Source of the DNA: Rufibacter sp. DG15C
Lineage (GTDB): Bacteria > Bacteroidota > Bacteroidia > Cytophagales > Hymenobacteraceae
Direction of reading: 5' to 3'
NCBI RefSeq assembly: GCF_001577755.1
Contig: NZ_CP010776.1
Coordinates: 1,426,001-1,490,000 of the forward strand
DNA: 64,000 nucleotides
The notes under the pieces: generated by a model
The model's database searches: none
What the model saw: the letters and a program-made list of their open reading frames with translations, nothing else
Told to the model about the DNA's origin: nothing
Translations under genes and position numbers: made by a program
Shown: in pieces, positions 33,497-40,837 of the stretch
How the letters are laid out: each line of letters starts with the position of its first letter
Position numbering within the stretch: position 1 is the stretch's first letter

Positions 33497-34375
33497 TTAC
33501 GCCCCAATCTTCACCGAGGTCATGGTCAAGGAACCGCCTACCATCTTGTCATTGAAGAAGGAAGTTTCTTCGTGTTTGCCTTGCAAGCCCAAGGTGTACA
33601 GAAGCGGCAAATAATGTTCTACCGTGGGTATGGCCAGCAGCGCTTCTTTGCCCATGGTCTGGTAGTTGATTAAGGGCTGGTGGTCACGGTTAGAGATCAG
33701 GTCCTTGAACTTCTCATTCATGGTTTGGGTCCAGTCATAGCCGCCGCCATTGATCAGGTTCCAGTCCATCATGCGCAGGTTGTGCACCATGTTGCCGCTT
33801 CCCATAATCAAAACACCTTTCTTGCGCAGCGCCTGCAGTTCTTTGGCTAGGTCATAGTGGTATTGCGGACCCTTGGTGTAGTCAATGCTCAACTGCAAGA
33901 CCGGTACGTTGGCGTCTGGGTACATGTGGCGCACAATGGTCCAGGTGCCGTGGTCCAGGCCCCAGTCATGGTCCAGTTCCACGTGGGTAGATTTGATGAG
34001 GTCTACGGTTCCTTTGGCAATGGCCGCATCTCCGGGCGCCGGGTACTGCACGGCAAACAATTCCTGCGGGAAGCCCCCGAAGTCATGAATGGTCTTCGGG
34101 AAGTCCATGGCCGTAATCTTGGTACCTTTGGTAAACCAGTGCGCCGAAATCACCAGCACCGCTTTGGGCACCGGAATGTCTTGGGCCAGCTTCTTCCAGC
34201 GCTGACTGAACTCGTTGTCCTCTATGCCGTTCATAGGCGAGCCGTGCCCTACAAACAGCACTGGCATGGTATAGTCTTGCGGCGCTAGGCCGTCAGTAAA
34301 TTTCTTGAATGCGCTTAAACTTGTCATGGCGAGTCCTCCTGTTACAGCTAGTTTAATGAAGTTTCTTCTTTCCAC
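33497..34375 (-). CDS. ygiD: Extradiol ring-opening dioxygenase (YgiD/LigB family, 4,5-DOPA dioxygenase type)
   Basis: Non-heme metal dioxygenase of the class III extradiol family (292 residues). Motifs: VLFVGHGSPMNGIEDN with the metal His, VLVISAHWFTKGTK, FGGFPQELFAVQYPAPGD, DHDWGLDHGTWTIVRHMYPD and IMGSGNMVHNLR. Unlike E. coli YgiD, this protein has an N-terminal MERRNFIKLAVTGG leader, a twin-arginine (Tat) signal, implying export in folded form with its metal. The natural substrate is unknown. The Crp-like regulator gene ends 132 bp upstream on the same strand, so regulation by it is conceivable but unproven. Confidence 0.9.
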   Translation of the reverse strand: MERRNFIKLAVTGGLAMTSLSAFKKFTDGLAPQDYTMPVLFVGHGSPMNGIEDNEFSQRWKKLAQDIPVPKAVLVISAHWFTKGTKITAMDFPKTIHDFGGFPQELFAVQYPAPGDAAIAKGTVDLIKSTHVELDHDWGLDHGTWTIVRHMYPDANVPVLQLSIDYTKGPQYHYDLAKELQALRKKGVLIMGSGNMVHNLRMMDWNLINGGGYDWTQTMNEKFKDLISNRDHQPLINYQTMGKEALLAIPTVEHYLPLLYTLGLQGKHEETSFFNDKMVGGSLTMTSVKIGA

Positions 34376-34506
34376 GGTGAGTGTGTTTTTGGTGAAGAAT
34401 TCTAGGCTAAACCTTTCCGTAGCAACCAGTACTTCATAACGGCGTTGCTACCTCAGATTTATAATACAAAGGTCGGGAAGACGGGTGCCGAAAAGAATAA
34501 GGTACC

Positions 34507-35097
34507 TTAAGAAATGGCCTGCTGGTAGAGGTCCAGCCCTTCAGACTTGATGGTGCTGAAGAACTCGGGTGTGATGCCCAGATAAGAAGCGATGTGGTAC
34601 TGCGGAATACGCTGGCTCAGGTCAGGGAACTTGAGGAGGAAATCGCGGTAATTTTCGGCGGCGGTCTGGGTCATGCCCGACAGCATGCGCTTCTTAAACG
34701 CGAAGTAGCCGTTTTGGAGCAGTTTCCGGTAAAACAGGTTAAAAACGGGATGTTGTTGCGTGAGGGCCTCAAAGGCATTCACGTTGATTTGTACGTACTG
34801 CGTGGCCTCCAAGGCTTGAATGGAAAGCAACGCCGGTTTATGGAAGGCCACATCACTTATCCAGTACCGCTCCACGGCAAACTCCAAGTTCACCTCTTTG
34901 CCGCTCTGGTCAATGATAAACGACCGCAGACAGCCGCTCTGCACAAAATACAGGTAGTGGTTCTGTTCCCCGGTGCGCAACAGAAACTCCTTCTTCTTCG
35001 CCTCCTTGGCCTCACAGATAGCCAGAAAAGCCTCCTCTTCCTCTGGCGTGAGGGAGACATGCTGGTGCAAGGCGATTAGAATAAGGTCTTGTGCCAA
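34507..35097 (-). CDS. Crp/Fnr family transcriptional regulator
   Basis: The 196-residue regulator has an N-terminal cyclic-nucleotide-binding-type beta roll (KKKEFLLRTGEQNHYLYFVQ, GCLRSFIIDQSGKEVNLEFA, about residues 34-75). A dimer helix follows, then a C-terminal helix-turn-helix (RIPQYHIASYLGITPEFFSTI, about residues 163-183). The PETAA nucleotide signature is absent, as in most Bacteroidota members, so the effector is unknown. The start is a TTG at 35097; there is no ATG that preserves the N-terminal helix. The coding sequence contains a PR-like stretch at 34709-34748. Confidence 0.88.
   Translation of the reverse strand: MAQDLILIALHQHVSLTPEEEEAFLAICEAKEAKKKEFLLRTGEQNHYLYFVQSGCLRSFIIDQSGKEVNLEFAVERYWISDVAFHKPALLSIQALEATQYVQINVNAFEALTQQHPVFNLFYRKLLQNGYFAFKKRMLSGMTQTAAENYRDFLLKFPDLSQRIPQYHIASYLGITPEFFSTIKSEGLDLYQQAIS
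34709..34748 (-). repeat. PR-like sequence inside the Crp-like gene
   Basis: Read on the minus strand, 31 of 40 bases match the PR consensus without gaps (left arm CCGTTTTTAACCTGTTTT). It encodes VFNLFYRKLLQNG in the regulator, close to the VFGLFSGKQAKNG that a consensus PR would encode in the same frame. No length change relative to homologues is apparent, so it may be coincidence or partial sequence conversion. Confidence 0.45.
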
Positions 35098-35188
35098 ACA
35101 GTTAGGAATTGCTTTGGTGTAAATGAGTACAGGTTTCAGAGAGGATCTGCATTCATATGATTATTGAGGCTGGCTTCCCTCTCTTCTT

Positions 35189-35335
35189 TTTGTCATCCTG
35201 AAAGGACCTTGTGGGCGAGCTAGGCAAGTGGTGGCTATAGTACGGAATACTATGGTTTAAGCATCTATTTTAGACGGCTTCTCACTTAGTATCAGTCTTT
35301 ACAACTTGCCCACAAGGTCCTTTCAGGATGACAAA
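35189..35335. repeat. MITE-like element with 28-bp perfect inverted ends
   Basis: 35189-35216 and 35308-35335 are perfect inverted repeats containing GTCATCCTGAAAGGACC. They enclose 91 bp with an internal ATAGTA/TACTAT hairpin and no ORF. No target-site duplication is obvious. It fills the 301-bp gap between the Crp-like and SRPBCC genes; the rest of that gap holds nothing recognised. The core motif is one I recall as dispersed in other bacterial genomes. Confidence 0.75.
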
Positions 35336-35398
35336 GAGGAAATTAATTCGGCATTAGTAATTGGAATTGAGTCAAGCTACTTCATCATAGCCTTGTCT

Positions 35399-35827
35399 TT
35401 ACTTCTGCGACTCGGCATGCTTTTTAAAATTATCCAAGATGGCTTGCCAGCCGTTTCTTTGCAGTTCAATGGTGTTCACGTCTTCTACCTCAAACACTTC
35501 GGTGACTTTGGTCTGGTCCCCTAAGCTGTCAAATGTGATGCGTACCTGACGGCCGTCGTCCAACTTGAGCACAATGCTTTTGTGAGGGACTACCTGCTCA
35601 TAGGTACCAGCATAGTCAAAACCCACGCTTCCGTCCCTGGCTTCCATGCGCCACACAAACCGACCGCCGCGTTGCAGGTCATTGGTTGCGGCAGGACACT
35701 GCCATGATTCATGCGCGAAATTCCATTGGGTAATATGTTCTGGTGTTGCCCACAGCTCCCATACTTTTTCTACCGGTTGTTGAACAGTGGTCTCTACGGT
35801 AAGGGTGGGCTTGTCTTTCGTTTCCAT
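35399..35827 (-). CDS. SRPBCC family protein (AHSA1-like)
   Basis: The 142-residue cytoplasmic protein has an AHSA1/START-like hydrophobic-cavity fold: LTVETTVQQPVEKVWELWATPEHITQWNFAHESW at the start, GGRFVWRMEARDGSVGFDYAGTY in the middle, and a long C-terminal helix GWQAILDNFKKHAES. The ligand or partner is unknown. The ATG at 35827 (METKDKP) is preferred over a TTG six codons upstream. The next gene on the same strand lies 71 bp away. Confidence 0.9.
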   Translation of the reverse strand: METKDKPTLTVETTVQQPVEKVWELWATPEHITQWNFAHESWQCPAATNDLQRGGRFVWRMEARDGSVGFDYAGTYEQVVPHKSIVLKLDDGRQVRITFDSLGDQTKVTEVFEVEDVNTIELQRNGWQAILDNFKKHAESQK

Positions 35828-35898
35828 AGGGTATTGTTTGGTCAATAAGTTCTCTGCAAAAGCGTCAATAACTTGTGTGTTTGATGGCTAGCCAAGGC

Positions 35899-36843
35899 TT
35901 ACCATTCATTGCAAAACTTCTTCTTGGCATCTAGAAACTCCTGCCACATTTCCTGCACAATCTCGCCGGCAGGTTGAATGCGGTCCACAATGGCAGCGGC
36001 CTGACCAATCTCCAGTTCGCCTTCCTCCAAATCGCCTTCATACATGCCGCGCTTGGCACGCCTGGAGCCCAGCAGTTCGGCTAGTTCCTGGGTGCTGGCA
36101 CCTCTTGACTCGGCTAACTTTACGTCCTGGTAGAACTTGTTTTTGAGCAGGCGTACGGGCGTGAGCTGTTTCAGAGACAGTTCTGTGTCTCCTTCCTGTG
36201 CGTTCACCACCATGTCTTTAAAACTCTGGTGAGCGCTGGATTCTAGGCTGGCTACAAAGCGGCTACCTACCTGCGCCCCGTCGGCGCCCAAAGCAAACGC
36301 CCCGAAGATGCCTGCTCCGGTGGCGATTCCGCCAGCGGCAATCAAAGGCAGGTTCACCGCGGCACGCACCATGGGAATCAAGCAGAACGTAGTGGTTTCC
36401 TCGCGTCCATTATGACCGCCAGCCTCAAAACCCTCGGCCACAATAGCATCAACGCCAGCTTCCTCACACTTCTTCGCGAACTTGACGTTGCTCACCACGT
36501 GGATCACTTTTGCGCCGTTGTCCTGCAATAGCTTGGTCCAAGTCTTCGGGTTACCCGCCGAGGTCACCACTACCGGCACTTTCTCCTCCATGATAATCTG
36601 GAAATGCTGCTCCAAGTCTGGGTACAACAAGGGCACGTTCACGCCAAAGGGTTTGTCCGTGGCCGCCTTGCATTTCTGGATGTGTTCGCGCAAAATATCT
36701 GGGTACATGGAGCCGGCGCCAATGAGGCCCAACCCACCAGCATTGCTCACCGCCGAGGCCAATTCCCAGCCGCTGCACCAAATCATGCCGGCCTGTACAA
36801 TGGGGTATTCTATGTTAAGGAGTTCGGTAATTCTATTGTTCAT
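35899..36843 (-). CDS. Nitronate monooxygenase family protein (NMO/2-nitropropane dioxygenase-like)
   Basis: The 314-residue FMN-dependent TIM-barrel protein has a start (LLNIEYPIVQAGMIWCSGWELASAVSNAGGLG) and core (PVVVTSAGNP, GVDAIVAEGFEAGGHNG, PLIAAGGIATGAGIFGAFALGADGAQVGSRF) that match the NMO/FabK-like group. The His in AGGHNG is the usual catalytic base. Enzymes of this group oxidise nitronates or reduce enoyl-ACP; nothing nearby decides between them. Upstream of its start lies a heptamer array. Confidence 0.9.
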   Translation of the reverse strand: MNNRITELLNIEYPIVQAGMIWCSGWELASAVSNAGGLGLIGAGSMYPDILREHIQKCKAATDKPFGVNVPLLYPDLEQHFQIIMEEKVPVVVTSAGNPKTWTKLLQDNGAKVIHVVSNVKFAKKCEEAGVDAIVAEGFEAGGHNGREETTTFCLIPMVRAAVNLPLIAAGGIATGAGIFGAFALGADGAQVGSRFVASLESSAHQSFKDMVVNAQEGDTELSLKQLTPVRLLKNKFYQDVKLAESRGASTQELAELLGSRRAKRGMYEGDLEEGELEIGQAAAIVDRIQPAGEIVQEMWQEFLDAKKKFCNEW

Positions 36844-36845
36844 GG

Positions 36846-36873
36846 TATCAAGTATCAGGTAGCAAGTATCAAG
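36846..36873 (+). repeat. 7-bp periodic array (unit TATCAAG), four units
   Basis: Units TATCAAG, TATCAGG, TAGCAAG, TATCAAG in perfect register, immediately before the start codon of the nitronate monooxygenase gene, within its probable 5' leader. Confidence 0.85.
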
Positions 36874-36974
36874 ATTTCCTTGAGTTGTCTGTCTGAGGTT
36901 GAGGGTAAATATAAACTTGTTATACTGTCCGGCCCCGTTAGAAAAGATTGAATCCGCCAGCTGAAATTGTTGGT

Positions 36975-37352
36975 TTATTTTAATGCTTTGGACAAATGAA
37001 TGTATTCTTCTGATTTAATAAAGTTGATGCAGTCTTCTAGTAATTTCCTGAGACTTTCTTTTTCTTCCTCTTTGATTCCAGCACCCCAATTCGCTCTGTG
37101 AATTGCTTCTAATACCTCTTTCTCAACTAATGACCTAATTTCAACTTCTTTTCTGTTTAGCATAAGGCTTCCTGGCCTAGGATGGCCAGCATATCTTTTT
37201 AGAGCTACTTTTTGCACAAACTCAACTTCGCAAGTTTGTGAATTATGGTCTGTCAGAATCAGAGTTACTGTTCCTCCATCCATCCAGAGTTTAACTTCTT
37301 CTATTGTTATATTACCCTTAATGTTGAACACTGTTTCTAACTCTGAAACCAC
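36975..37352 (-). CDS. Hypothetical protein co-transcribed with the sugar nucleotidyltransferase
   Basis: The 125-residue protein matches no family I can name. The N-terminal half is beta-rich (VFNIKGNITIEEVKLWMDGG, TVTLILTDHNSQTCEVEFVQ), and the C-terminal half helical and charged (KEEEKESLRKLLEDCINFIKSEEY). The GTG start at 37352 lies 5 bp after the stop of the upstream nucleotidyltransferase gene on the same strand, implying translational coupling. Base composition is AT-richer than in its operon partner, which hints at later insertion behind it. Confidence 0.6.
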   Translation of the reverse strand: MVSELETVFNIKGNITIEEVKLWMDGGTVTLILTDHNSQTCEVEFVQKVALKRYAGHPRPGSLMLNRKEVEIRSLVEKEVLEAIHRANWGAGIKEEEKESLRKLLEDCINFIKSEEYIHLSKALK

Positions 37353-37357
37353 GCCTC

Positions 37358-38356
37358 TTAACTACTAAAATCTATCTCCGTGCTGTCGCCAATGTTCAGG
37401 CGTTGGCTTTGCCCTTTGAGTGCTGAGTCTGAGCCAACCAGAGATTCTTGCAAGACGGCGTAGGCCAGTTCTGAGTAGCCGCCAATGATGGAGTCGCGCA
37501 CAATGGTGTAATTGAGAATGGCCCGCTCGCCAATGGCCACGTTGGGCCCGATGATGGAATTGCTGATTTGCGCGTCCTTGCCAATGCTCACCGGCGGAAT
37601 GATGATGGTGTTCGGGAACTCTGGATAGTCCGTGTGCTTGAATTCAGGACGGTTGAGCAGGGTGGCGTTGGCGTGCAGGAGCGTTTCCTTTCTTCCGCAG
37701 TCAAACCAGTTGTCCACGTCATAGGTGAGCATGGGCTCGCCGTTCTGGATCATGTGCATGAGCGCATCGGTGAGATGGTACTCGTTCTGGGTGCGTATGT
37801 CCTGGGCAATGATGTATTCCAGCGCCTCGGCTAAGCCTTTGGGGTTGTTGATTTTATAGAGGCCCACCAAGGCAAGGTTGGACTTCGGGATTTTGGGCTT
37901 TTCCACCACCTTAGTGATATGCGCGTCTGGCCCAACCTCAGTAATCCCAAATAGGGTAGGCACTTTCACTTTCTTCACGGCCAGCACGGTTTGATCAGAG
38001 GCCAGAATGGCTTCCATGTTCACATCCACAATGGTATCGCCTAACTGGATGAGCACCTCTTTTTCGTTCCGGAAGGTCTCACGCGCCGTCCAGAGGGCGT
38101 GGCCCAGGCCTTCGCGCGGCTGCTGCACAATGAACTCCATCTCCAAGTCTGGGTATTTTTTCTGCACATAGTGCATGATTTTTTCGCCTAGGTAGCCCAC
38201 CACAAACACAAACTGCTTGATGCCCGCCTCCTGCAAACGTTCAATGATGTGCCCCAGAATAGCCTTGCCCGCAATGGGCACCAAAGATTTGGGTTGGGTA
38301 TGCGTATGCGGCCGAAGGCGCGCGCCCATGCCTGCCACTGGTATAATTGCCTTCAT
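37358..38356 (-). CDS. Sugar-1-phosphate nucleotidyltransferase with beta-helix C-terminus
   Basis: Activates a sugar 1-phosphate to an NDP-sugar for cell-surface polysaccharides. The 332-residue enzyme has the nucleotide-binding signature PVAGMGARLRPHTHTQPKSL (residues 6-25, with the catalytic Arg and Lys), a GLGHALWTA motif, the metal Asp in IQLGDTIVD and FGITEVGPD. Its C-terminal third (about residues 245-330) is a left-handed beta-helix of hexapeptides (ISNSIIGPNVAIGERAILN). It resembles glucose-1-phosphate thymidylyl/uridylyltransferases; the specific sugar is not decided by sequence alone. Confidence 0.9.
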   Translation of the reverse strand: MKAIIPVAGMGARLRPHTHTQPKSLVPIAGKAILGHIIERLQEAGIKQFVFVVGYLGEKIMHYVQKKYPDLEMEFIVQQPREGLGHALWTARETFRNEKEVLIQLGDTIVDVNMEAILASDQTVLAVKKVKVPTLFGITEVGPDAHITKVVEKPKIPKSNLALVGLYKINNPKGLAEALEYIIAQDIRTQNEYHLTDALMHMIQNGEPMLTYDVDNWFDCGRKETLLHANATLLNRPEFKHTDYPEFPNTIIIPPVSIGKDAQISNSIIGPNVAIGERAILNYTIVRDSIIGGYSELAYAVLQESLVGSDSALKGQSQRLNIGDSTEIDFSS

Positions 38357-38477
38357 AAGTACCTCCTTGAAAAGCTAAAATAACGAAATTGTGGCACCCT
38401 TGGTGTTTTTCTGGAAGAAGGCTCGCACTAAGGCTTGAAAAGCAGACGATTCCCTTCTCCGCCTTAGATTTTGGGCA

Positions 38478-38524
38478 TACGCGTTTTTGGCCTGTTTTCT
38501 AAGAATTAGACCAAAAACGCATAT
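38478..38524. repeat. PR palindrome copy 16, divergent gap
   Basis: Flanks ATACGC and GCATAT are nearly symmetric; the inner right arm has decayed (AATTAGACC). It lies between divergent genes, where neither gene needs a terminator. Confidence 0.85.
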
Positions 38525-38623
38525 TTTTATGTGAATGTGCGTAAGAGGATTACCCGAACCCAAAACGTGCGGTTAAACGGTAAAAGAACTATATTACACG
38601 CTAGATAAAACTACCCTACAACT

Positions 38624-39202
38624 ATGAAAAAATTAATGCTTTACTTCTTCGGGCTGGTGGTGTTACTCTCCCAGTCTTCTTGCGGCTACAACGACATGGT
38701 GACCTTGGATGAGCAAGTGTCTGGCCAATGGGGACAGGTACAGAACGCCTACCAACGCCGCGCCGACCTCATCCCTAACCTAGTGAACACCGTGAAGGGC
38801 GCCGCCAACTTTGAGAAATCTACGCTGGAGGCCGTTATCAATGCCCGTGCAAAGGCGTCTAGCATCAACATCAGCGCAGATGACCTTACCCCAGAGAACA
38901 TTGCCAAATATCAAGAGGCGCAAAGCGAATTGAGCGGTTCTTTGTCTAGGTTAATGGCCACCGTAGAAGCCTACCCAGACCTGAAATCTAACCAGAACTT
39001 CCTGGAGTTGCAGGCCCAGCTAGAGGGCACTGAGAACCGCATCTCTGTGGAGCGTAACAAATTCAACCAGACGGTTCAGCAGTACAACACCTACATCAGG
39101 TCGTTCCCGCGCAACATCTACGCCGGCTGGTTTGACTTTGAGAAGAAAGGCTACTTTGAGGCCGAAGCCGGTGCCCAAAAAGCCCCTACAGTTCAGTTCT
39201 AA
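38624..39202 (+). CDS. LemA family lipoprotein
   Basis: The 192-residue product begins with a signal ending QSSCGY (Cys at about residue 20), so it is lipid-anchored, whereas classical LemA uses a TM anchor. The helical LemA domain is clear: LDEQVSGQWGQVQNAYQRRADLIPNLVNTVKGAANFEKSTLEAV, then LEGTENRISVERNKFNQTVQQYN and FPRNIYAGWF. It heads a three-gene unit with two TPM-domain proteins, an arrangement common in Bacteroidota and thought to act in envelope or photosystem-like protein turnover. The exact function is unknown. Confidence 0.93.
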   Translation: MKKLMLYFFGLVVLLSQSSCGYNDMVTLDEQVSGQWGQVQNAYQRRADLIPNLVNTVKGAANFEKSTLEAVINARAKASSINISADDLTPENIAKYQEAQSELSGSLSRLMATVEAYPDLKSNQNFLELQAQLEGTENRISVERNKFNQTVQQYNTYIRSFPRNIYAGWFDFEKKGYFEAEAGAQKAPTVQF

Positions 39203-39208
39203 TAAAGA

Positions 39209-39236
39209 CGCAAGATATAAGACACAAGACGTAGGA
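39209..39236 (+). repeat. 7-bp periodic array (unit NNNAAGA)
   Basis: Units CGCAAGA, TATAAGA, CACAAGA, CGTAGGA follow the lemA stop codon. A shorter array in the same style at 39334-39354 (CTCGAGA, CTCAGAA, CGCAAGA) lies on the other side of PR copy 17. The sequence is the same family as the arrays near 7 kb. Confidence 0.82.
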
Positions 39237-39279
39237 CTTTCAAAGCCCTCGCTCTCTGTCCTTGCACAAACCATCTTAT

Positions 39280-39317
39280 CGTTTTCGGCCTGTTTTACCC
39301 AAAACAGGCCGAAAACG
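39280..39317. repeat. PR palindrome copy 17, perfect arms
   Basis: Arms CGTTTTCGGCCTGTTTT and AAAACAGGCCGAAAACG are fully complementary. The change T to C at the sixth base of the left arm is matched by A to G in the right arm. It lies between lemA and the first TPM gene. Confidence 0.95.
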
Positions 39318-39363
39318 CATTTTCTAAAAATCACTCGAGACTCAGAACGCAAGACTCATCAAC

Positions 39364-39828
39364 ATGCCGCGCGACATCATTACCCCAGCAGACGAGGCCG
39401 TCATTGTAGCGGCCATTGAGGAAGCCGAGACCAACACCTCTGGCGAAGTGCGCGTGCACTTTGAGAACACCTGTGAGATTGAAGTGCTGGACCGAGCCAC
39501 GCAAGTGTTTGCCGCCCTGCACATGCATGAGACCAAGCTGCGCAACGGCGTGCTGTTCTACGTGGCCCTTAAAAGCCACAAGTTTGCCGTGCTGGGAGAC
39601 GGTGGCATCAATGCCGTGGTTCCGCCGCATTTCTGGGAAGACATCACCCAGCAAGTAGTGGCAGATTTCAAGCTAGAAAAGTATTCTGAAGGCTTGGCCA
39701 AAGGCATTAAAATGGCCGGCGAGCAACTCAAAAGCTACTTCCCGTACGCTGGTGCGCACAAAGACATTAACGAGCTGGCAGACCACGTCTCGTTTGGAAC
39801 TACCTCTAAAGAAGACCCTACCTCATGA
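39364..39828 (+). CDS. TPM domain-containing protein, soluble form
   Basis: The 154-residue protein has a single TPM (Psb32/MOLO-1-like) domain: ITPADEAVIVAAIEEAETNTSGEVRVHFENT, then KLRNGVLFYVALKSHKFAVLGDGGIN and the FWEDITQQVVADFKLEKYSEGL helix. There is no signal peptide or TM segment, so this copy is cytoplasmic or exported by an unknown route. Its stop overlaps the next gene by 4 bp (ATGA), so translation of the two is coupled. TPM proteins occur with LemA in many genomes. Confidence 0.9.
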   Translation: MPRDIITPADEAVIVAAIEEAETNTSGEVRVHFENTCEIEVLDRATQVFAALHMHETKLRNGVLFYVALKSHKFAVLGDGGINAVVPPHFWEDITQQVVADFKLEKYSEGLAKGIKMAGEQLKSYFPYAGAHKDINELADHVSFGTTSKEDPTS

Positions 39829-40625
39829 AAAAATACTTCTGGCTTCTAGGGTTGCTTTGGATTACGTCATTTACCCTTTTTGCTCAAATCCAGGACAAGG
39901 ATTTCCCGCCGAGGCCTACGCCCCCGCGGTTGGTCAATGACCTGGCAGATATTCTGAGTCCGCAGGAAGAGGCGGCGCTGGAGCAGAAGCTGGTAGCCTA
40001 CAGTGACAGTACCTCTACTCAGATTGCCATTGTCAACATCACCTCCATTGGCGGGTATGACATCTCTGACTATGCCTTCAGGCTAGGTGAGCAGTGGGGC
40101 ATTGGCCAGAAGGACAACGACAACGGCATTCTCATACTCACCGCGGTTAATGAGCGGAAGGTCTACATTGCCACCGGTTACGGTATGGAAGGCGTTTTGC
40201 CAGACGCCATTGCCAAACGCCTCACAGAGGGCACGCTTAAACCCAACTACCAAAAACAGCAATTTTACCAAGGCTTAGACCAAGCCACCACGCAAATCAT
40301 TACCCGCGCGGCCGGTGAGTACAAGGCAGACCCCAAACAACAGCGCCAAGGCCAGGGCGAAGAAGGCATTCCTACGCTGTGGATTATCATTGGCATCATG
40401 ATTCTCATCTTCATCATCAGTCGTAGAGGCGGTGGTGGCAGGGGCGGCAGACGTGGCATGGGTGGCATGGGAGGACCTTTCATTCCACCTATCATCTTCG
40501 GAGACTTCTCTGGCGGACGCGGCATCTTTGGCGGCGGAGGCGGTGGCTTTGGAGGAGGCGGAGGTGGTTTCGGCGGCTTCGGGGGCGGTAGCTTTGGAGG
40601 CGGCGGGGCTGGCTCAGATTGGTAA
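39825..40625 (+). CDS. TPM domain-containing membrane protein with Gly-rich tail
   Basis: The 266-residue protein has a signal peptide (ending FAQIQ), a periplasmic TPM domain (about residues 30-165: PPRLVNDLADILSPQEEAALEQ, STSTQIAIVNITSIGGYDI, GILILTAVNERKVYIATGYG), one TM segment (LWIIIGIMILIFIISR, about 183-199), and a cytoplasmic tail of some 65 residues made almost only of Gly with Phe and Arg, ending GGGGAGSDW. Such Gly tails are usual in this group. It overlaps the preceding TPM gene by 4 bp and closes the lemA operon. Confidence 0.92.
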   Translation: MKKYFWLLGLLWITSFTLFAQIQDKDFPPRPTPPRLVNDLADILSPQEEAALEQKLVAYSDSTSTQIAIVNITSIGGYDISDYAFRLGEQWGIGQKDNDNGILILTAVNERKVYIATGYGMEGVLPDAIAKRLTEGTLKPNYQKQQFYQGLDQATTQIITRAAGEYKADPKQQRQGQGEEGIPTLWIIIGIMILIFIISRRGGGGRGGRRGMGGMGGPFIPPIIFGDFSGGRGIFGGGGGGFGGGGGGFGGFGGGSFGGGGAGSDW

Positions 40626-40659
40626 CAGTATAGCTTTCACTTATACAGGATTTTTGAAG

Positions 40660-40703
40660 AAGCGTTTTTGGCTTGTTTTCCAGGAAACAGGCCGAAAACG
40701 CTT
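40660..40703. repeat. PR palindrome copy 18, extended arms
   Basis: Outer bases AAGCG and CGCTT match each other. The core has two G-T type mismatches (left GGCTTG, right CAGGCCG). It follows the TPM operon. Confidence 0.88.
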
Positions 40704-40733
40704 TTCTGTTTCCCATTGCTACTGCTGACATTC

Positions 40734-40781
40734 AAAGCGGATTCTCCCCTTGAGGGGAGCGTAGAGGGGTGTTTACATATG
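40734..40781 (-). repeat. Second dispersed element, copy B
   Basis: On the minus strand it reads ATGTAAACACCCCT followed by an 8-bp hairpin CTCCCCTC/AAGGGGAG. It is the inverse of copy A at 27694-27740 and lies in the promoter region of the lipoprotein gene at 40838. Confidence 0.7.
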
Positions 40782-40837
40782 CAGGTAATATTTATGGAAA
40801 ATGCATATTGCTTGCATCCTACTTAAAACACAAGTCA

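Noticed and set aside
35899-36843. FabK enoyl-ACP reductase
   Set aside because: No fatty-acid synthesis genes nearby and the motif set fits the wider nitronate monooxygenase group; a specific FabK call is not supported.
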